A DNA stretch of 64,000 nt from Lepas anatifera (GCA_034440635.1 JAOTON010000977.1:992001-1056000), one strand, 5' to 3'. Shown: positions 10,830 through 23,700, counted from the stretch's first letter. Numbers and translations: made by a program. Notes: generated by a model from the sequence alone, not told the origin.

Positions 10830-11993
10830 GCAGCTGCTCAAGGCTTCTGGCCGCTGATAGTGGGCCGCTTCGTGTGCGGCGTAGCCTGCGGCATTTGCAT
10901 CTCGGCCTGCATGATCTACATCAGCGAGACGACATGTCCACGGATCCGGGGCGTTATGCTCCTTCTTCCGGAGACGTTCGCCACAGGTGGCCTTCTCATG
11001 TGCTATGTGCTAGGGCTGCTGCTACACTGGAGGTACGTGGCCATTGTCTGCGGCGCTCTGCCCAACCTCATCATCTTCGCCGGCTTCTGGTGGCTACCAG
11101 AGTCGCCCACCTGGCTGGTACATCAGTTCAGACTGGAGGACGCCGCGAAGGCCCTCAGGTTCTTCCGTGGGGTGACATTTGATGCGGAGAGCCAGGTCCA
11201 GGAGCTGGTGATAGGAATGGAGAAGACCAAGATGACGGCGTGGCAGGCGTTCAGACTGCTTAGATACGCCGAGTACCTCCGTCCCACTATCATTGTCATC
11301 GTTCAGATGACCATCCTGAACTTCTCCGGCTTCAACGCCATGTTCGGCTATGCCGTGGTCATCTTCCGCCTGGCCAACACGGGCATCAATGAATATCATT
11401 GCGCTATCCTTTTAGCAGGGGTGCGGCTGGCCTCGGTGATTGTCTCGTGGTCTCTGATCGACCGGCTGGGCCGCCGCGTCCTGCTGTCGGTGTCAGGAGC
11501 CGTGTGTGCTCTCTCGCTGACCACCATAGGCGGCTTCTTCTACGCCCGAGTGTACTCGCCCGAGGCAGCCGAGCAGATGGCCTGGCTGCCGTTGGCTGGC
11601 ATGCTGTGCTTCATCTGCAGCTTCGCTGTCGGCACCGGACCCGTCAGCTGGGTGGTGTTCGCCGAGCTGCTGCCCTCAGCTGTGCGAGAGCTCTGCGGCA
11701 GCATCACCATCATTATCTGGGCACTGACGCAGTTCGTCATCCTCCAGATGTTCCCGGCTCTACGTGACGTACTGAACAATCACGGAATCTTTTGGCTGTT
11801 CGCTGGTGTATGCCTCTTTCAGTTGGTTTTTGCTGTGTTTATGGTTCCTGAGACCCGTAGAAGAACGCTGGAGGACATTCACAGGGAACACTTTTCCGTC
11901 AAGGAACGGAAGTCGATGCAGGAAAGTAAGCCCGATGGCGCTGAATCTGACGTTAAAAGTCAAGTTTCGAGCTGTGATTATTCGAATTTCTAA
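10830..11993 (+). CDS. SLC2/Tret1-like MFS sugar transporter, C-terminal exon (partial gene)
   Basis: This encodes a proton- or gradient-independent facilitative sugar transporter of the major facilitator superfamily, most like arthropod trehalose transporters, acting in the plasma membrane. The frame is open from 10,797, but codon 12 onward follows a good acceptor (GTCGCCAG at 10,822-10,829), so the exon probably starts at 10,830 in phase 0. Counting from the Met at 10,797, family motifs appear in the right order: GRFVCG (23-28), YISE...R (41-51), PESPTWL (101-107), SGFNAMFGY (177-185), DRLGRR (222-227), GTGPVSWVVFAELLP (279-293) and PETRRRTLEDI (351-361). Roughly nine hydrophobic segments are visible. 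Transmembrane segments 1-3 are missing, so upstream exons must exist elsewhere or have been lost. Stop is TAA at 11,991-11,993. Base composition is much more GC-rich than its surroundings and there are no internal stops, which argues for a live gene. The substrate is inferred. Confidence 0.88.
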   Translation, partial: AAAQGFWPLIVGRFVCGVACGICISACMIYISETTCPRIRGVMLLLPETFATGGLLMCYVLGLLLHWRYVAIVCGALPNLIIFAGFWWLPESPTWLVHQFRLEDAAKALRFFRGVTFDAESQVQELVIGMEKTKMTAWQAFRLLRYAEYLRPTIIVIVQMTILNFSGFNAMFGYAVVIFRLANTGINEYHCAILLAGVRLASVIVSWSLIDRLGRRVLLSVSGAVCALSLTTIGGFFYARVYSPEAAEQMAWLPLAGMLCFICSFAVGTGPVSWVVFAELLPSAVRELCGSITIIIWALTQFVILQMFPALRDVLNNHGIFWLFAGVCLFQLVFAVFMVPETRRRTLEDIHREHFSVKERKSMQESKPDGAESDVKSQVSSCDYSNF

Positions 11994-13516
11994 AATCTCC
12001 CGGGTCACTTGTAGCAATGGTTCTATTGCTTTGATGAAAAAGAACATGTATGAGAACTCTGTGAGCATATAATGTCAGTTTGGCAGTTTTGAGGATAAGT
12101 AGAGGATGAGCTTAGACGGTGGATACCACCGAGTCAGGCCATTTTCAGCGCCATTCTTATGAGCGTGTGCTTCTGGTCGGTATCCGGTGCTGACTTCGCT
12201 GGAAGGCGGGCGCTTCAGCACGTTCTGCTTTTTCCATGATCTCGGCTCGTGAGTGCTGCTCGACCAAAGCATAGGTTCCATTTGTAAACAATGTTGCTTT
12301 GTGGATCAAACCTTGTGGTGTTATGATGTGCTAACTGCGGGGTTGGCGCCGGGTCGGGCGCCTCTGCCGTAAAAAACTACCGGAACCAGCATAAGTCGTT
12401 ATAGCAGGGGCGAATCAAGAGGAGTTTCAAGCATGTTCTCTGGATCTGTTTATTTCAGACTGTGGTGAAACCAGATAACATCACAGAGTGTTCCTTCTTC
12501 CAAGGCTGCATCTGCCTTTATCAAAATAGTCCCTGGTGTTCTCTGGTCACCCGATATAAAGTGGCTGTACAAACCTTCCTCTCCTGGCTCTACGTCTCGT
12601 CTAAAAGGACGGTTGAAGTTTTCAAGAATCACTCTTGAAAACAGCAGTATTCTCTGAGTGCTTGCAGTATAAATTTCCAGAATCATGTTTTGTAAGCGCC
12701 GTATCCCGGAAATCAAAAATGGCTGTCGTCCCTTTTACATCACATCCGATCGAACTAAAGCCAACTTGGCCCCTTGATCGGGCGTACAAACTGTTGTGAG
12801 GCTGCCTCAGGGCCAAGCAAAAATACAAACAGACTATTTTCAGTGTTAAAATAAAATCCTACCAACCTGCTCGTTGTCAGCGGTCGATCAAGGCCATTTG
12901 GATGCCGTCTACATGCCGGGTAATGACAGCTGAGTATGATGCCTGCAACATCTAGGAACAAGAGGTTGAACCCGTCGTAGGCCGGCAAGTCTCCAATCAG
13001 TGAACCGTGCACCACAGCTCTTAATTCTATTGCATCGAGCAAACAGGTGCGCTTTTTTACCCTCTCTTCTCTGGCCCGAGACCTGTTGAGCCTGAGCGAG
13101 AACTATTCAACCTCTCTACATCCAAACTCTCATTTTTCGTCCAATGTAAAACGCTTACCAAAATGTTCGTTTCGATTGGTGACCTGCACGACCCTTGACT
13201 GCAGTATCACACAAAATAAATTGTGTTTCTATAATGAAGTCCATGCTGTAAAGATCTGCCATGCTTTCACGATATTCCTGAAAGGGATAATGTTGAGCTT
13301 AGATTCGGTGTAGCACAAAACCTCATTTTGAAGTAGATTCTTCGCCATGCTGGTTTCATTGCTGGTTTCAATGGCCAGCACTGAAGACACTGCGGCAAAA
13401 TTGACTGAATCCATACCATGATTAAGCTGAGATATTTGATTAATTATTGAGTCTAAGCATACACCTTTGTAATAACGATGATAACTGTGGCAAGAAAATT
13501 ATATTGACAGTAATAA

Positions 13517-13522
<6 letters not shown>
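11994..13522. other. downstream of transporter; no gene seen
   Basis: 3' flank of the transporter exon. No convincing polyadenylation site directly after the stop. Open frames on both strands have no recognised product. Confidence 0.35.

Positions 13523-13574
<52 letters not shown>
13523..13574. repeat. (TA)n microsatellite
   Basis: An uninterrupted TA dinucleotide run of about 26 units. Confidence 0.97.
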
Positions 13575-13578
<4 letters not shown>

Positions 13579-14269
13579 TTGTGAAAACAAAGACATCATT
13601 ATCATAGGAGGGCAGACAAGTCATCAGTGTACGTCATACTTAAAAAAGATGAGTACCTACATGCGAAAATGAATACCATACTAGGTGACAGGTAGACATT
13701 CAAACAAACCCCTCAAGACATAACACTGAAACTAAAGACCAAGGTGAATAAGATCATCAGCCAAGCGAACGCTCTCATTGAACGTCCTCTTCGAGAAAAT
13801 GACTGGGGAGTTCCAGCCGGGCTACGCCTACGGAAACGTCAAGATACATAAGAACGCAAACCCTCTGCCACCGATCATCTCTTAGTGCCCAACACCAACT
13901 TCCCAAGTTTCAAAGAGATCGAACGAGTTGATCGCACCTTACATCCAATATTGACCCTTTTTCTTTAAAAGTACTATGTTTTCGCCATTTTTCTCGATTT
14001 AGCCCCTCTCCCAATGCTGGTTTGGTCCCCTCAAAAAGCTGTTCCTGGATCCGCCAGTGGTCGACCAAGCAAGCAAATATTAACAAGTTCCTACCAGGCT
14101 AAATGTTAATGAATGTCTGCAGCGGTTGAGCCTGAAGTGGAGCGTGACAACCCACTGTGCGTGCCCGAAGGCCAGTGCGTGCTATTCCTGCTTTTTGCAC
14201 TGAATATCTTGCAACGGCACTGGAGGACCTAGTGTACCGGTAACGGCTGAAGAACGTGAGGGGGCAAGG
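13575..14269. other. no gene; hAT end remnant near 14,047
   Basis: Around 14,047-14,062 the text GGATCCGCCAGTGG matches the right end of the GGCGGATC hAT-like MITE family. No partner end was found. The rest is unassigned. Confidence 0.35.
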
Positions 14270-14465
14270 CAGGGGCGCCGCCACGGAATTTTTGCAGGGA
14301 GGGACGGACCCGGGCTGGTATTGACCGGGGGAGGCGAATTTTGAGCATATTCGGTACCTGACAGCATTAATGACCATCGACCCAAATATTTTTGGGAGAC
14401 GTCCCCCCCCTTGGTTGGCCAACAGGGGGACGCGTCCCCCGTCCCCCCCGCTTTCGGCGCCCATG
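14270..14465. mobile_element. hAT-like MITE (GGCGCC-end family), copy 1
   Basis: The element is 196 bp with ends CAGGGGCGCCG and CGGCGCCCATG. It is flanked by a perfect 8-bp duplication GGGCAAGG (14,262-14,269 and 14,466-14,473). It matches 50,279-50,454 along its length. Rich in G and C runs, no coding capacity. Confidence 0.92.
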
Positions 14466-14666
14466 GGGCAAGGGATATATTTACAAAGGTTATTTCACAC
14501 GGCCCATAAGCGTCGCCACTGAAAAAAGGTGAAATCACCAGTCAGTCTTCAACTTGCCGCTTACACTGACCCCCCCCGCCCCTCAGAAGCAAAGGACTCT
14601 CGGATTGGGGCTTTTTGTTACCTGCCACCCATATTAGTTACAAAACTTAGCTCCAGAATAACTTAA

Positions 14667-15684
14667 CACGCGCCCCACTGGGGGGGGCGAAATTCGCTCC
14701 CCCCTTCCTCCTGGTTTTACCCAGATAGCTCAAAATGAAGAGACGCAGAACAACGAAACTTGCAGTACCTTATCCCTGGTCAATTTTACACATCTGACCA
14801 AATTTTTTAGTTAAGGTCATGTCAGGTCAAGGAGCTATTCAAGGTCAAGTGACCCGACCTCAAAACCTAAAATCACGAGTTTGAAGCGGTGCCCAGCGAA
14901 CATCAGCAAACCGATCAGTTTGAAACCTCTACAATATGGTGAGGTCATTAGGGTCTACAAATCTGCTATCTCAGAATTTTGATTTTGTTGTCCTAAGGTG
15001 GGGTCAATTTTTTAGTCACTCCATTATAAGTCTATGGTGAAAAATAGAATGGGCTCGTTTTCAGTAAATACTGGATAGATAAAGCTGAAAATCCTCAACC
15101 CGTCTATTCTTACCACGATCTTGACCATTAAGTTGAGTTTTTGAGCATCTGACCTCTCAAAGGTCATGTCAGGTCACGGGAGCATAGAGTGATTGTTTTG
15201 CCAATAACGTCTCACTGAATTGAGATAAAGCTCCCATTCTGCTTGGATTTTGCTTATATTTTCACGGGGAGTTTATTGATATGCAACTCGACCATACCAG
15301 GTCACTCTGTGACCCTGACCTAGCTCGAGGTCATGTCATGTTCACTATTTGACCTACCAAGGTCATATTATACATCATTTGATTTGCCGCGATGAGAGGA
15401 ATCCAATGATGCCTAAAGAATTTCTCTAGCTGCCCTGAGGCCAGATCTAGAGAGAGAAGCGTACACTGCTCTGTTGTAAGCCTATGGAACCTTCTTTGAC
15501 CTATGCTGACCTCAATATTAACCTGACATGAAAATTATTGGTATAAAATCTCTTTGTCTTCCCAAGAGCTTTCGAATGCCTCCCGTAATTTTCCTTTAGC
15601 TTTCGTGGGGAATGAGATACGGAGTGGGCGAAAAACACCCCCACAGCGGGGCGCGTCATGCCAGGGACCCCAGCGGGGCGCGTG
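14667..15684. mobile_element. TTAA-flanked TGACCT-rich MITE, family B
   Basis: The element is 1,018 bp, flanked by TTAA at 14,663-14,666 and 15,685-15,688. Ends are CACGCGCCCCACTGGGG and CCCCAGCGGGGCGCGTG. Inside the left end lies a near-palindrome with core GCGAAATTCGC between G and C runs, comparable in position to the CCATCGATGG palindrome of family A. The interior carries many AGGTCA, GGTCATGTCAGGTCA and TGACCT motifs but is otherwise distinct from family A. Both flanks carry TACAAAACTTAG-like text, so the insertion may lie in another repeat. Confidence 0.82.
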
Positions 15685-15688
15685 TTAA

Positions 15689-16237
15689 CGTACAAAACTT
15701 AGCCCCTAGTGCTATATATCGTTAGAAAGCTAGTGAACTGAACAATATTTTGTTATAAAACATTTTGCAGAGAGAAAGGAAATTCTTATGGCTATCCTGC
15801 TGTGTGTGAAATTTCCGACCGAATGAAAATGATACGGCACGATTATCATGACTGAGCCTAAGTACAGATAGTGGCCTCTTACCACTACCTACCTTACCTG
15901 TGCTGCAAAGAAAAATAAACATTGTGGTGGCATAAATCATGCCTTGTCATCTACCTGGCTAAATGTCACCCCAGCACACAGCCGATAAAAACATGTCAAT
16001 TACTATTCTAATTCCAATCACTTGTTTTAAAGGAACTCACTTCTGCCTAGCTGTAGCAAATACCATACCATATAAATAATCAGTATCAATTCATCAATTT
16101 ATTCCTCGGGGTGATATGACCTACGAAAGAGACCTACACATCATTAAAATATTTTTGTATTTTCATCGGTTTGAAATATTCCCAACAGAAGCTTTCTTCC
16201 ACCAAGCACCTAGACTATCGACGGCTGTATCGCCGTC
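15689..16237. other. no gene seen
   Basis: AT-rich, no recognised feature. Confidence 0.4.
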
Positions 16238-16445
16238 GGGGTACACCGCTGTTGGTGCACGGAGGTACACCGCTGTTGGTGCACCGGAGGTACACCGCTG
16301 TTGGTGCACGGAGGTACACCGCTGTTGGTGCGCGGAGGTACACCGCTGTTGGTGCACGGAGGTACACCGCTGTTGGTGCACGGGAGGTACACCGCTGTTG
16401 GTGCACGGAGGTACACCGCTGTTGGTGCACGGAGGTACACTGCTT
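16238..16445 (+). repeat. 24 bp minisatellite, about 8.5 copies
   Basis: The unit is GGAGGTACACCGCTGTTGGTGCAC in two parts (GGAGGTACACCG, CTGTTGGTGCAC). Two units have one extra base, and one has GCGC in place of GCAC. Because 24 is a multiple of three and the unit has no stop, several frames on both strands look open. This is a repeat artefact, not a gene. Confidence 0.95.
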
Positions 16446-17049
16446 TTCCTCGGGCGGACGGAGGGAGGAGAGGCGGACGGAGGAGCTTCAATCTCTCGAT
16501 GACAGTAAATTACCTAGGCTAAAAGCTAAGGTTTGGGATTTGGGCCCATTGCCAATTTGGCTGACGCTGGAAATGGTCTGCATGTTTTTTTACTTTTGCC
16601 AGCATCAGAAAATATATGAAGGAAAGAGGGCGTAGATCCGTCCGGTTGTTGTGGTTCCCATGTTTTTCAGTGCTGAACTATCCAGTAATCATGGCTTATC
16701 ATACTCGGCATACCAAAGGTCGGTTTTTCCACACGAGTATTCAGTATACATATATGACTACTGGCGTGGCTGGGTCAGCTTATTAACGATCTGTCTGCTA
16801 AGAGCCCCCAGACGGACACTATCGATACTGGATGTCTATAAGCGAACTCACGCTTGCAGGGTTCAGCGCTGCCAAGCGATAAGGAGGCTCCTTTGTTTAA
16901 CATTAGTGTACTTGATGGAATAATGATGTTGACCGACTGACCGGAAATAAACAGCTGCACCGCACTGTGTCCTCTATCGCGGTTTTAGTGTATACATGGA
17001 AATTTTAGTTCACATACACAGTTATAGTTGTTTATGCATAGAATTTTAG
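16446..17049. other. no gene seen
   Basis: Unique-looking sequence between the minisatellite and the next MITE. No recognised product. Confidence 0.4.
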
Positions 17050-17053
17050 TTAA

Positions 17054-17975
17054 CCCGCGCCCCACCGGGGTCGGCGCCACTTCGCCCACCGCGGGGCCAT
17101 CGATGGCCCCCTCTAACTCCAAATATGGGTGTTAGGCAAATTGCAAGTGATGAAAGCTCGCGTGAATTAGTAGAAATTACTTGCATGTTTTGTGTAGGTC
17201 AATGGTTTGACCTCGAGGTCATTGGTAGATCGGCTATTTTTATAAATATGCAATGATTAAGAAACTGGGCATAATCTATGTCATTGAGCTATTGAGGCCT
17301 GGTAAGTACATTTGATAGTAATTGGTACTTTTTCGCTATGTGGAACGTAAAGACCTCCCGCCAGTGGTTTGACCGCCGAGGTACCTCATGACCTAATATG
17401 ACCTGAGGTCACGAAGGTCAAAAGTGACCTGTCGTATATCAATGAAGCGCGACAAGACAAACACGATGGTGTTTGTTTCACCGCTCTAGCTCAATTAGGT
17501 AAAGTTTTGTAAATACTGTTTTTGACCTCTGGTGACCTTGGATGACCTTGGAAAGTCAGGGCAAATATGACCCTGGGATTCGTGAAAGGGTGTCAAAACG
17601 TTGTTCTGAGCAGTTGAGTATTTGCAATCATTTTTGTGGCTTTTATATCATGAAATAGCTTTCCCCATGCTTTTCCAATGGGAGGGTCGCCTCGTGACCT
17701 GACCTCAGGGCACGAAATCGAAAATCCCGGATATACCTTGTAGACCCTGGAGGGGTCATGAAGTGTGGAAGTTTCAAATCGATCGACTTTGAAATGTAGC
17801 TCTTACAGAGCTCTAAAGGTGAAGTGAGGTGACCTTGGTTGACCTCGTCTGGTGCCTGACCTGGGTGACCCGGGGTAAAATTTCGGGATGATGGGAAAAT
17901 GATGCAGTGGAGGTGGCCCTCGCGGTGCTGCGCCTTCTTTTTCTGCTATCCCGAAAACCTTGGGGGCCTTCCTGG
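17054..17975 (+). mobile_element. TTAA-flanked TGACCT-rich MITE, family A copy 2
   Basis: It starts after TTAA at 17,050-17,053 with CCCGCGCCCCACCGGGG, followed by an intact GGGGCCATCGATGGCCCC palindrome. It is collinear with 5,623-6,614 but shortened by many one- to few-base deletions. The right end is eroded; TTAA at 17,976-17,979 follows GGGGGCCTTCCTGG. Confidence 0.75.
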
Positions 17976-18109
17976 TTAACCCACCGGGTTTGGTTCTTTT
18001 GAGCAGTATTTTAGTTCATTCTGAGGTAGCCATGCATCTCATCCATGCTTAAACATCCATTTTAGATCCATTCGGGGTTTTTATGCTCATTTTACTTCCA
18101 CAGCTTCTC

Positions 18110-18327
18110 CGCGAGGATCTGGTCTGGGATTCAAAATACGCTTTAATTATTTGAGGATTTTCTTAAAAACTGTCTTCGGGAGGGTTTGTGTTTTTTATCT
18201 AGGGCGGAAATTGTGTTCTTTCTTAGAATTACCTAGGTTTTTTCTTTATGTTTGGTTTGTTTACTTTTTAGGGATCTTCTCACACCTGCCTCCTTTTACT
18301 CGACACGTTTATCATCTAGGTCCTTAG
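18110..18327. mobile_element. one-sided fragment of a foldback MITE
   Basis: Text near 18,265-18,320 (TTCTCACACCTGCC, then TTTATCATCTAGG) matches the right arm of the foldback element at 53,565-53,861. Only one arm is seen, and the hAT-like MITE at 18,328 cuts it off. Confidence 0.4.
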
Positions 18328-18601
18328 CAGGGGCGTAGCCAGAATTTCGCTCATGAGGGGCGGCGCCCCGCAAAAGGACCCCTGCGACAGCGCCAAAAGA
18401 GCCCTGATGGGTAAAAAGGGCCCTGTGCTTGTTACAGAAAAGAGTGCTGAAGAGGGCTTAAGAGGGCCCTGTCTGGTATTAAATTTCAAATTTGGCCATA
18501 GAGCATAGTGCGGGCGTAGAACCCGTGTCCTCAGAGGGCCCTTCGGGCCCTCAGGGGGGGGACAGCTGTCCCTGCCGTCCCTTTCCTTGGCTACGCCCCT
18601 G
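18328..18601. mobile_element. hAT-like MITE (GGCGTAGCC-end family)
   Basis: The element is 274 bp with ends CAGGGGCGTAGCCAG and CTTGGCTACGCCCCTG, a clear terminal inverted repeat. Flanks GTCCTTAG and GCCCCTGG match at five of eight positions, so the duplication has decayed. Interior is rich in GGGCCC. No coding capacity. Confidence 0.75.
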
Positions 18602-18609
18602 GCCCCTGG

Positions 18610-19090
18610 GTCATTTCCCTTGATACATCCAGCATGGCCTATCTCCAGCCTGCTCTCCGAGAGCTTACCATTTGAGATACCTGTAACTACGCTGATCGAT
18701 GGACGGTCCAGATAATTTTTCAGCGTTTAATGAATTTTCTTGCTCTTAAAAATTCACCGTTTATAGCCTCACCTTTGGTCCGACCATGAAAAGTGGATTT
18801 TTTAGAGCATTTATACCAAAGAATCCCTAGTCCCTGGTAGGAGTATTGCCCATGCCGTAGCGGTGAAATGATTGATATGATTCGTGCACGCCATTGCCCG
18901 TTGATATTCCATCCGTCATGTTTCTCAGCGCCACTCCCACCGGTGTTAGCGCACAGACACATCTTCACAAGGACGGCTGTAGTGTCGGACTGGTGATTGT
19001 TTATCAATGTCCCTTAAGTTGAAGACAAATGAACATCAACCGGGTATATTTATGGATGGCGTTCATAAATAAGTGCTGCTGGGCATTAGA
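18610..19090. other. no gene seen
   Basis: Unassigned. An open frame on the minus strand at 18,720-19,007 has no recognisable domain. Confidence 0.35.
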
Positions 19091-19168
19091 ATCTCTCTCG
19101 CTCCCCTCTCTCCCTCTCTCGCTCTCACCCTCGCTCAAGCTCTCGCTCTCGCTCAAGCTCTTGCTCTG
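19091..19168. repeat. CT-rich low-complexity tract
   Basis: Irregular CTCTCTCG, GCTCTCGCTCAAG and CTCCC units. Confidence 0.9.
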
Positions 19169-19454
19169 GTTCATCCATAAATGAATAAATTTACACGAAT
19201 TTCTTATTGACTTGGGGCTTGGCCATTAGCGGTACATTTTGAGAGGCGCTGTCACATGCTTTATCAGTTAATGAGACCATCTGTCAGATCGTAGTGTACT
19301 GTTGTCTCAACATTATGGCTACTTGGAACTGTCTTTATATGCTTATTTAACGGAGCTATTCTCCGAATGTGCAAGGCACACATACAACTCTGTTTATTTG
19401 CATCCGAAGTGCTGTCAGACATTGGCAAATGACATCAGGACATTATGCGCCAAA

Positions 19455-20722
19455 GGCCCCATTTCATAAAAGATGTGAAACTGCGATGTTGTTTACACCA
19501 CATTCACCTACACAAATTTACACTGTACGCAGAATCTGTATCGCATACGCTGTATCGCAAAGAGCGGTGACATTGACGCGAAAGCGGCGTAGATATTAAA
19601 TATAGCGTGAATTACGCCCGTTTCCAGAATGGAATTACCTCTTCTAGATAGATCATACATATAGCTGCTTTTCTAGCATTATAAAGCGAATATATTGTTT
19701 AGTGAATTGCTTGAAAGAAATCATCGGAGTTATTTGTTCTTATTCGATGAATGATGAATTTGGTCACGAACTTTTTTTAGATATTGCCGAACGAAGCGCA
19801 CTAATAGCAAAAGTAATAAATATACGACGTGTTTTTTTACAAGGCCCAAGGATTTGCAATAACCTCTTTTTGCATGCTGTGTATGTGAACTCTAGTGGAA
19901 TTTAAGAGTCTCTATTAACCGTGAGTGAACTGGATAAGGTTGTGAACCTGATAATTTCGTAAAACTGGGACGGGAATAGTGAGCCAACATCTTCGAAGAA
20001 TAGATGCATAGGTCCCTATCTTGTCATTTTTGCCAGAGGCCTCGGTGGAGATGCTTGGATTTTGTAGGTTACAACCACCCCAAATTGAATTTGACCCTTC
20101 ATAGGCTCCATATAACCGTGTCAGCGCCAGCCTATCTAGGGTTCTGTACTCTCTAAACTGTAGAATCAAAATCATGGCAGGCAGAAAGAAAAAGAAAAAC
20201 ATCAATAACACAATTTTCCTGTTTAATTTTCACCAATAGCCATCATCATTTATTGCAATACCAAATGGCCATAGCACTCTATATATCAGCTCAGTTTGAC
20301 ATAAGTAACTTTCTTCAATCTTAGGCAGGGAATAACGTAAACACCTTAATGTTTATTTTACATTTTTAATGACTTTTTGTCCTTCACAATATTTTTACCT
20401 GAGATACAAAATTTCAGAAAAAAATTATACATTTCTCATGTTTTGCCACATTGTCTGATAGAAGTTTCGCTGCTTCTTGCTGCCTAGCTTTTCAGGAGTG
20501 TTTTTAAATATACAACGTACATGTCTGCTTTAGGAACAGGATTGTGGATATTCTACGCTGCATTCCAGTGCAGCATAGTTTACACCAGCGTAACTGTGCA
20601 AATACTTGTATTTTACGCCGCAATTTTGTGGCACTTGATTTCGATGTATTATTCACTTTCCACGCTGCATTATGCTACCTCTGCGCTATCAGCGTAAGTT
20701 ACACATTTTATGAAATGGGGCC
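19455..20722. mobile_element. possible foldback element with GGCCCCATTTCATAAAA ends
   Basis: GGCCCCATTTCATAAAA at 19,455 is exactly inverted at 20,706-20,722 (TTTTATGAAATGGGGCC). Both ends continue inward with related ACAC, TACGC and GCGTA-rich text. No coding capacity seen between. The 1.27 kb could be one element or two related solo ends. Confidence 0.45.
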
Positions 20723-23700
20723 AAAGAAAGATGTGTATAGGAAATATCGGTCGACGTAGCTGCAAAATGTCTGTACACTACCTCTGCCCTGCCTTATTAT
20801 GCACACCATTATGCTGTTTCATCAGTGTTACCGTTTCACCTGGTGTTAGCTGATAATCTTCAGCACAAGAGAATAGAAGCATTCGTTGAATTCATATATG
20901 ACGGAAAGTAGGTTGTTCTTCAATCTCCACCACCTGCCTCTGTGTTGTGACTCTTTTTCGGCATCTTGCAGTGGTATCATATAAGGCTGCGGCCTTCATC
21001 CAGGAGCTATAAGATCAGGTGACACAGAGAACTCCATCTGAATTTCCTAACGGTGCTCACATTCACTTCACGTACTCTTCTTTACAGTTAGAGAACTAGA
21101 GCAGTAGATTATTTACTCGTCTCCACCGTCATTATTCTTCTTCTCCTGAGCTGATCGGCCTTCGATGGGCTGATCGGATTGATGGATTGGTTGTTTTGAT
21201 TGATATGAGGGATTGATTGGCCTCCAATGGTATCATTGGAGATGGTATCATATCTCGATCCACGTCCACGTCTGGGCGGCCATCGAGCAGCGCCTGTTGG
21301 TCTGAAGTACCTAATGAGGCAGACTTCCCTGCAGGGCACCGAGACAGACCACCATACAGGCCACTGAAGCATACCTGCAGGTCAACGAAGGTATTCCATT
21401 GAACTGCGGTCCAGCTGGAGGAGGGAAAGGTGCATTGGAGCGCCCCTCTCGGACCTTCTGGACCGTTGCGATAACGGAGATGTGCCTTAATCTAATGGAC
21501 ATTGGCCTGGTGTTACAAGAAGGAAGGTCTTGCGGCTGCCTGGGTGGGTATTGGTTACATGTGGCATCTCATGATGACGTCAAAATGCCGTTGAACGGTA
21601 TCCTTACCAGACAGGCGTGATGCTCCGCATGTCTTATGAGGCAATTCTCCAGGAGCTAGGACGATGCGCAGGGTGTCGGAAGTGTTCTGTCTCCACCACC
21701 GGTCTGAATGAGCCCATGGTGCCCTACTCCATCCTGGCGCATGTAAATGTTTGGTCCTGCCTTGAATGCCAACCAGTGTCTTGTTACCTACATATCTCTT
21801 GAGAACGCCTTTAATAATGATTAATACATATTCTTTTGAAGGAGAACACTAATTGCAGCCTTCAGGAAGACTGCGTGCAGACAAAAGTGGGCAGATGACG
21901 ATAAGCTATCAGCTAATTCTGGGGGATTCGTTCATTTCGCCGTGCAAGGATATCCCGCACACCTGCTCAGCCGTCAAAACATGTTCATTTTAGGCACCTG
22001 GTTTGCTCTAGAGCCATTGGAGCTGTCACTTTTTCCATTTTCCGGGACTCAAAACTAGTCAATAAACTGACCTATCGGTGATGTTTTCACGTAGTAGAAA
22101 AAAATGTTTTGAAGCCTGTTACATCTCACTGCTTTGTATTCGAGGTGCATTTTTGTGTAAAGTTGTACTGAAAAATATTGTGAGTTCACCTATGCAAAAT
22201 CATTGATGCTTCCATTGATACCATGATGAAAACGGCCACAGCCAGCGTCTTAAAGTTGAACAGCTCCAGAGCCCCCGGATTGTTCGTGGGGTGAAGAAGC
22301 GAACTGGCAAAACTGTGTGCTCAGGCTCGGGTGGGTGGACGTGGTTCTTGGGGCAAGTGCCTGAATGTGTTTTTTATGAAGCAGGTGGTTGTGCGGAGTA
22401 GCGCACGATGATGTTAGAAAGAGTGAAGGGTATGGTACACAGGGGTCGAGTGCCTAACTGAAGTTAGCGTGACGATGGTTTAAAGATCGTGAAAGTCGAG
22501 GGGCTCAGGGGTGTTGAAATAAGCTGCATGCGTATAAGCGTCGATGATGTGATGCGTAATTGAGTAAGGTATATGGGAGCCAGAATGTGTAATCTTGGCG
22601 TGGCCTTCTGGAAGCGCTTTCGATTTATGTAGATTAGTAAATAATCTCCCGAGTGCTCACATAGTGTTTCACATACAAGTTGTCGATAATATTCACGGCG
22701 TGTACCATTCCCAGAGGTGCAAGCTTTTTAAGTGAAAACTAAAACCACATGTCTGTGTTTATTTTGCAGTGCCACTGTGCTGTACGTACTAGATGCTTTC
22801 CTCTAAGCTTGTTGGCATTCTTAGAGAAGACCGAGCGAGTGCGTTTTCAGTACATTACCGTTTTTAAGCAGTTTTGATTTGCTTTTTTAGTGTTTCACTG
22901 CCTTTCAAACAATTCTGTCGTGAAACAAGTAGGTTTGCTGTTGTGTTACAGCACATGTAGATAGATGAAATTGTCAACTGAGAAGCTACTTTCATGGTAG
23001 TGTATGGACTTTGTATATTTCACTGAGCGAGCGATGTTTACGTTTCACATTAGCAGTCAACTGACGTTGTTTTGCCTTTGGATTTGCATCATGAAAATTG
23101 AGCGACATGCACTGAGGCAGAATAAAAAGCGAATTTTGTAGTCTTTCTCTCCATGTGCTGTCGCGCTTCAGTCTGGAACTAGCAGTGATGACTGGGTATG
23201 CATCACTGCCACCGTTTTTTTTTTGCCTTAAGCACGTCTTGTCCAAGTAAAGCAGCAAACGTTGGGTACCGACGTGTCGGATGCGGCTTCTCGGGACGGA
23301 GCTGGACGGCACATATTCACACGGGACGAAATCGAGGTGAATTCTAAACTGTTATCACATACTGACCTGTACTTATGGTGCCTCCTTCAACGGCAACAAC
23401 TAACTCGAAAACAGTGCCTATCTGTTGTCCACTGCCAGAATAACTAAACGGGAGTTAGTTAGTTAAGGGCTTTTTATAAGGCATTCTGTGCAAAGCACCT
23501 TTGCCCGCCTCTAAAGTGTGGGGGAGAATTTTCCGGGAGGGGTGTTTACTTTAATGTCGCAGAACAAAGGGACGAATCTTATTTCAAGGAATGGGTCGCG
23601 AAGTGTAGCAACACTTGCGAGGGAAGGGGATTGCTACGGCAGAGATGCCGAGCCTGGGGGCACAGGTAGGATTTAAAAGGGTACGTGAGGAGTCTTGCCA

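Noticed and set aside
16116..16635. Overlapping frames rich in GGTPLLVH or RYTAVGA
   Set aside because: 24-base minisatellite; periodicity of three keeps many frames open.
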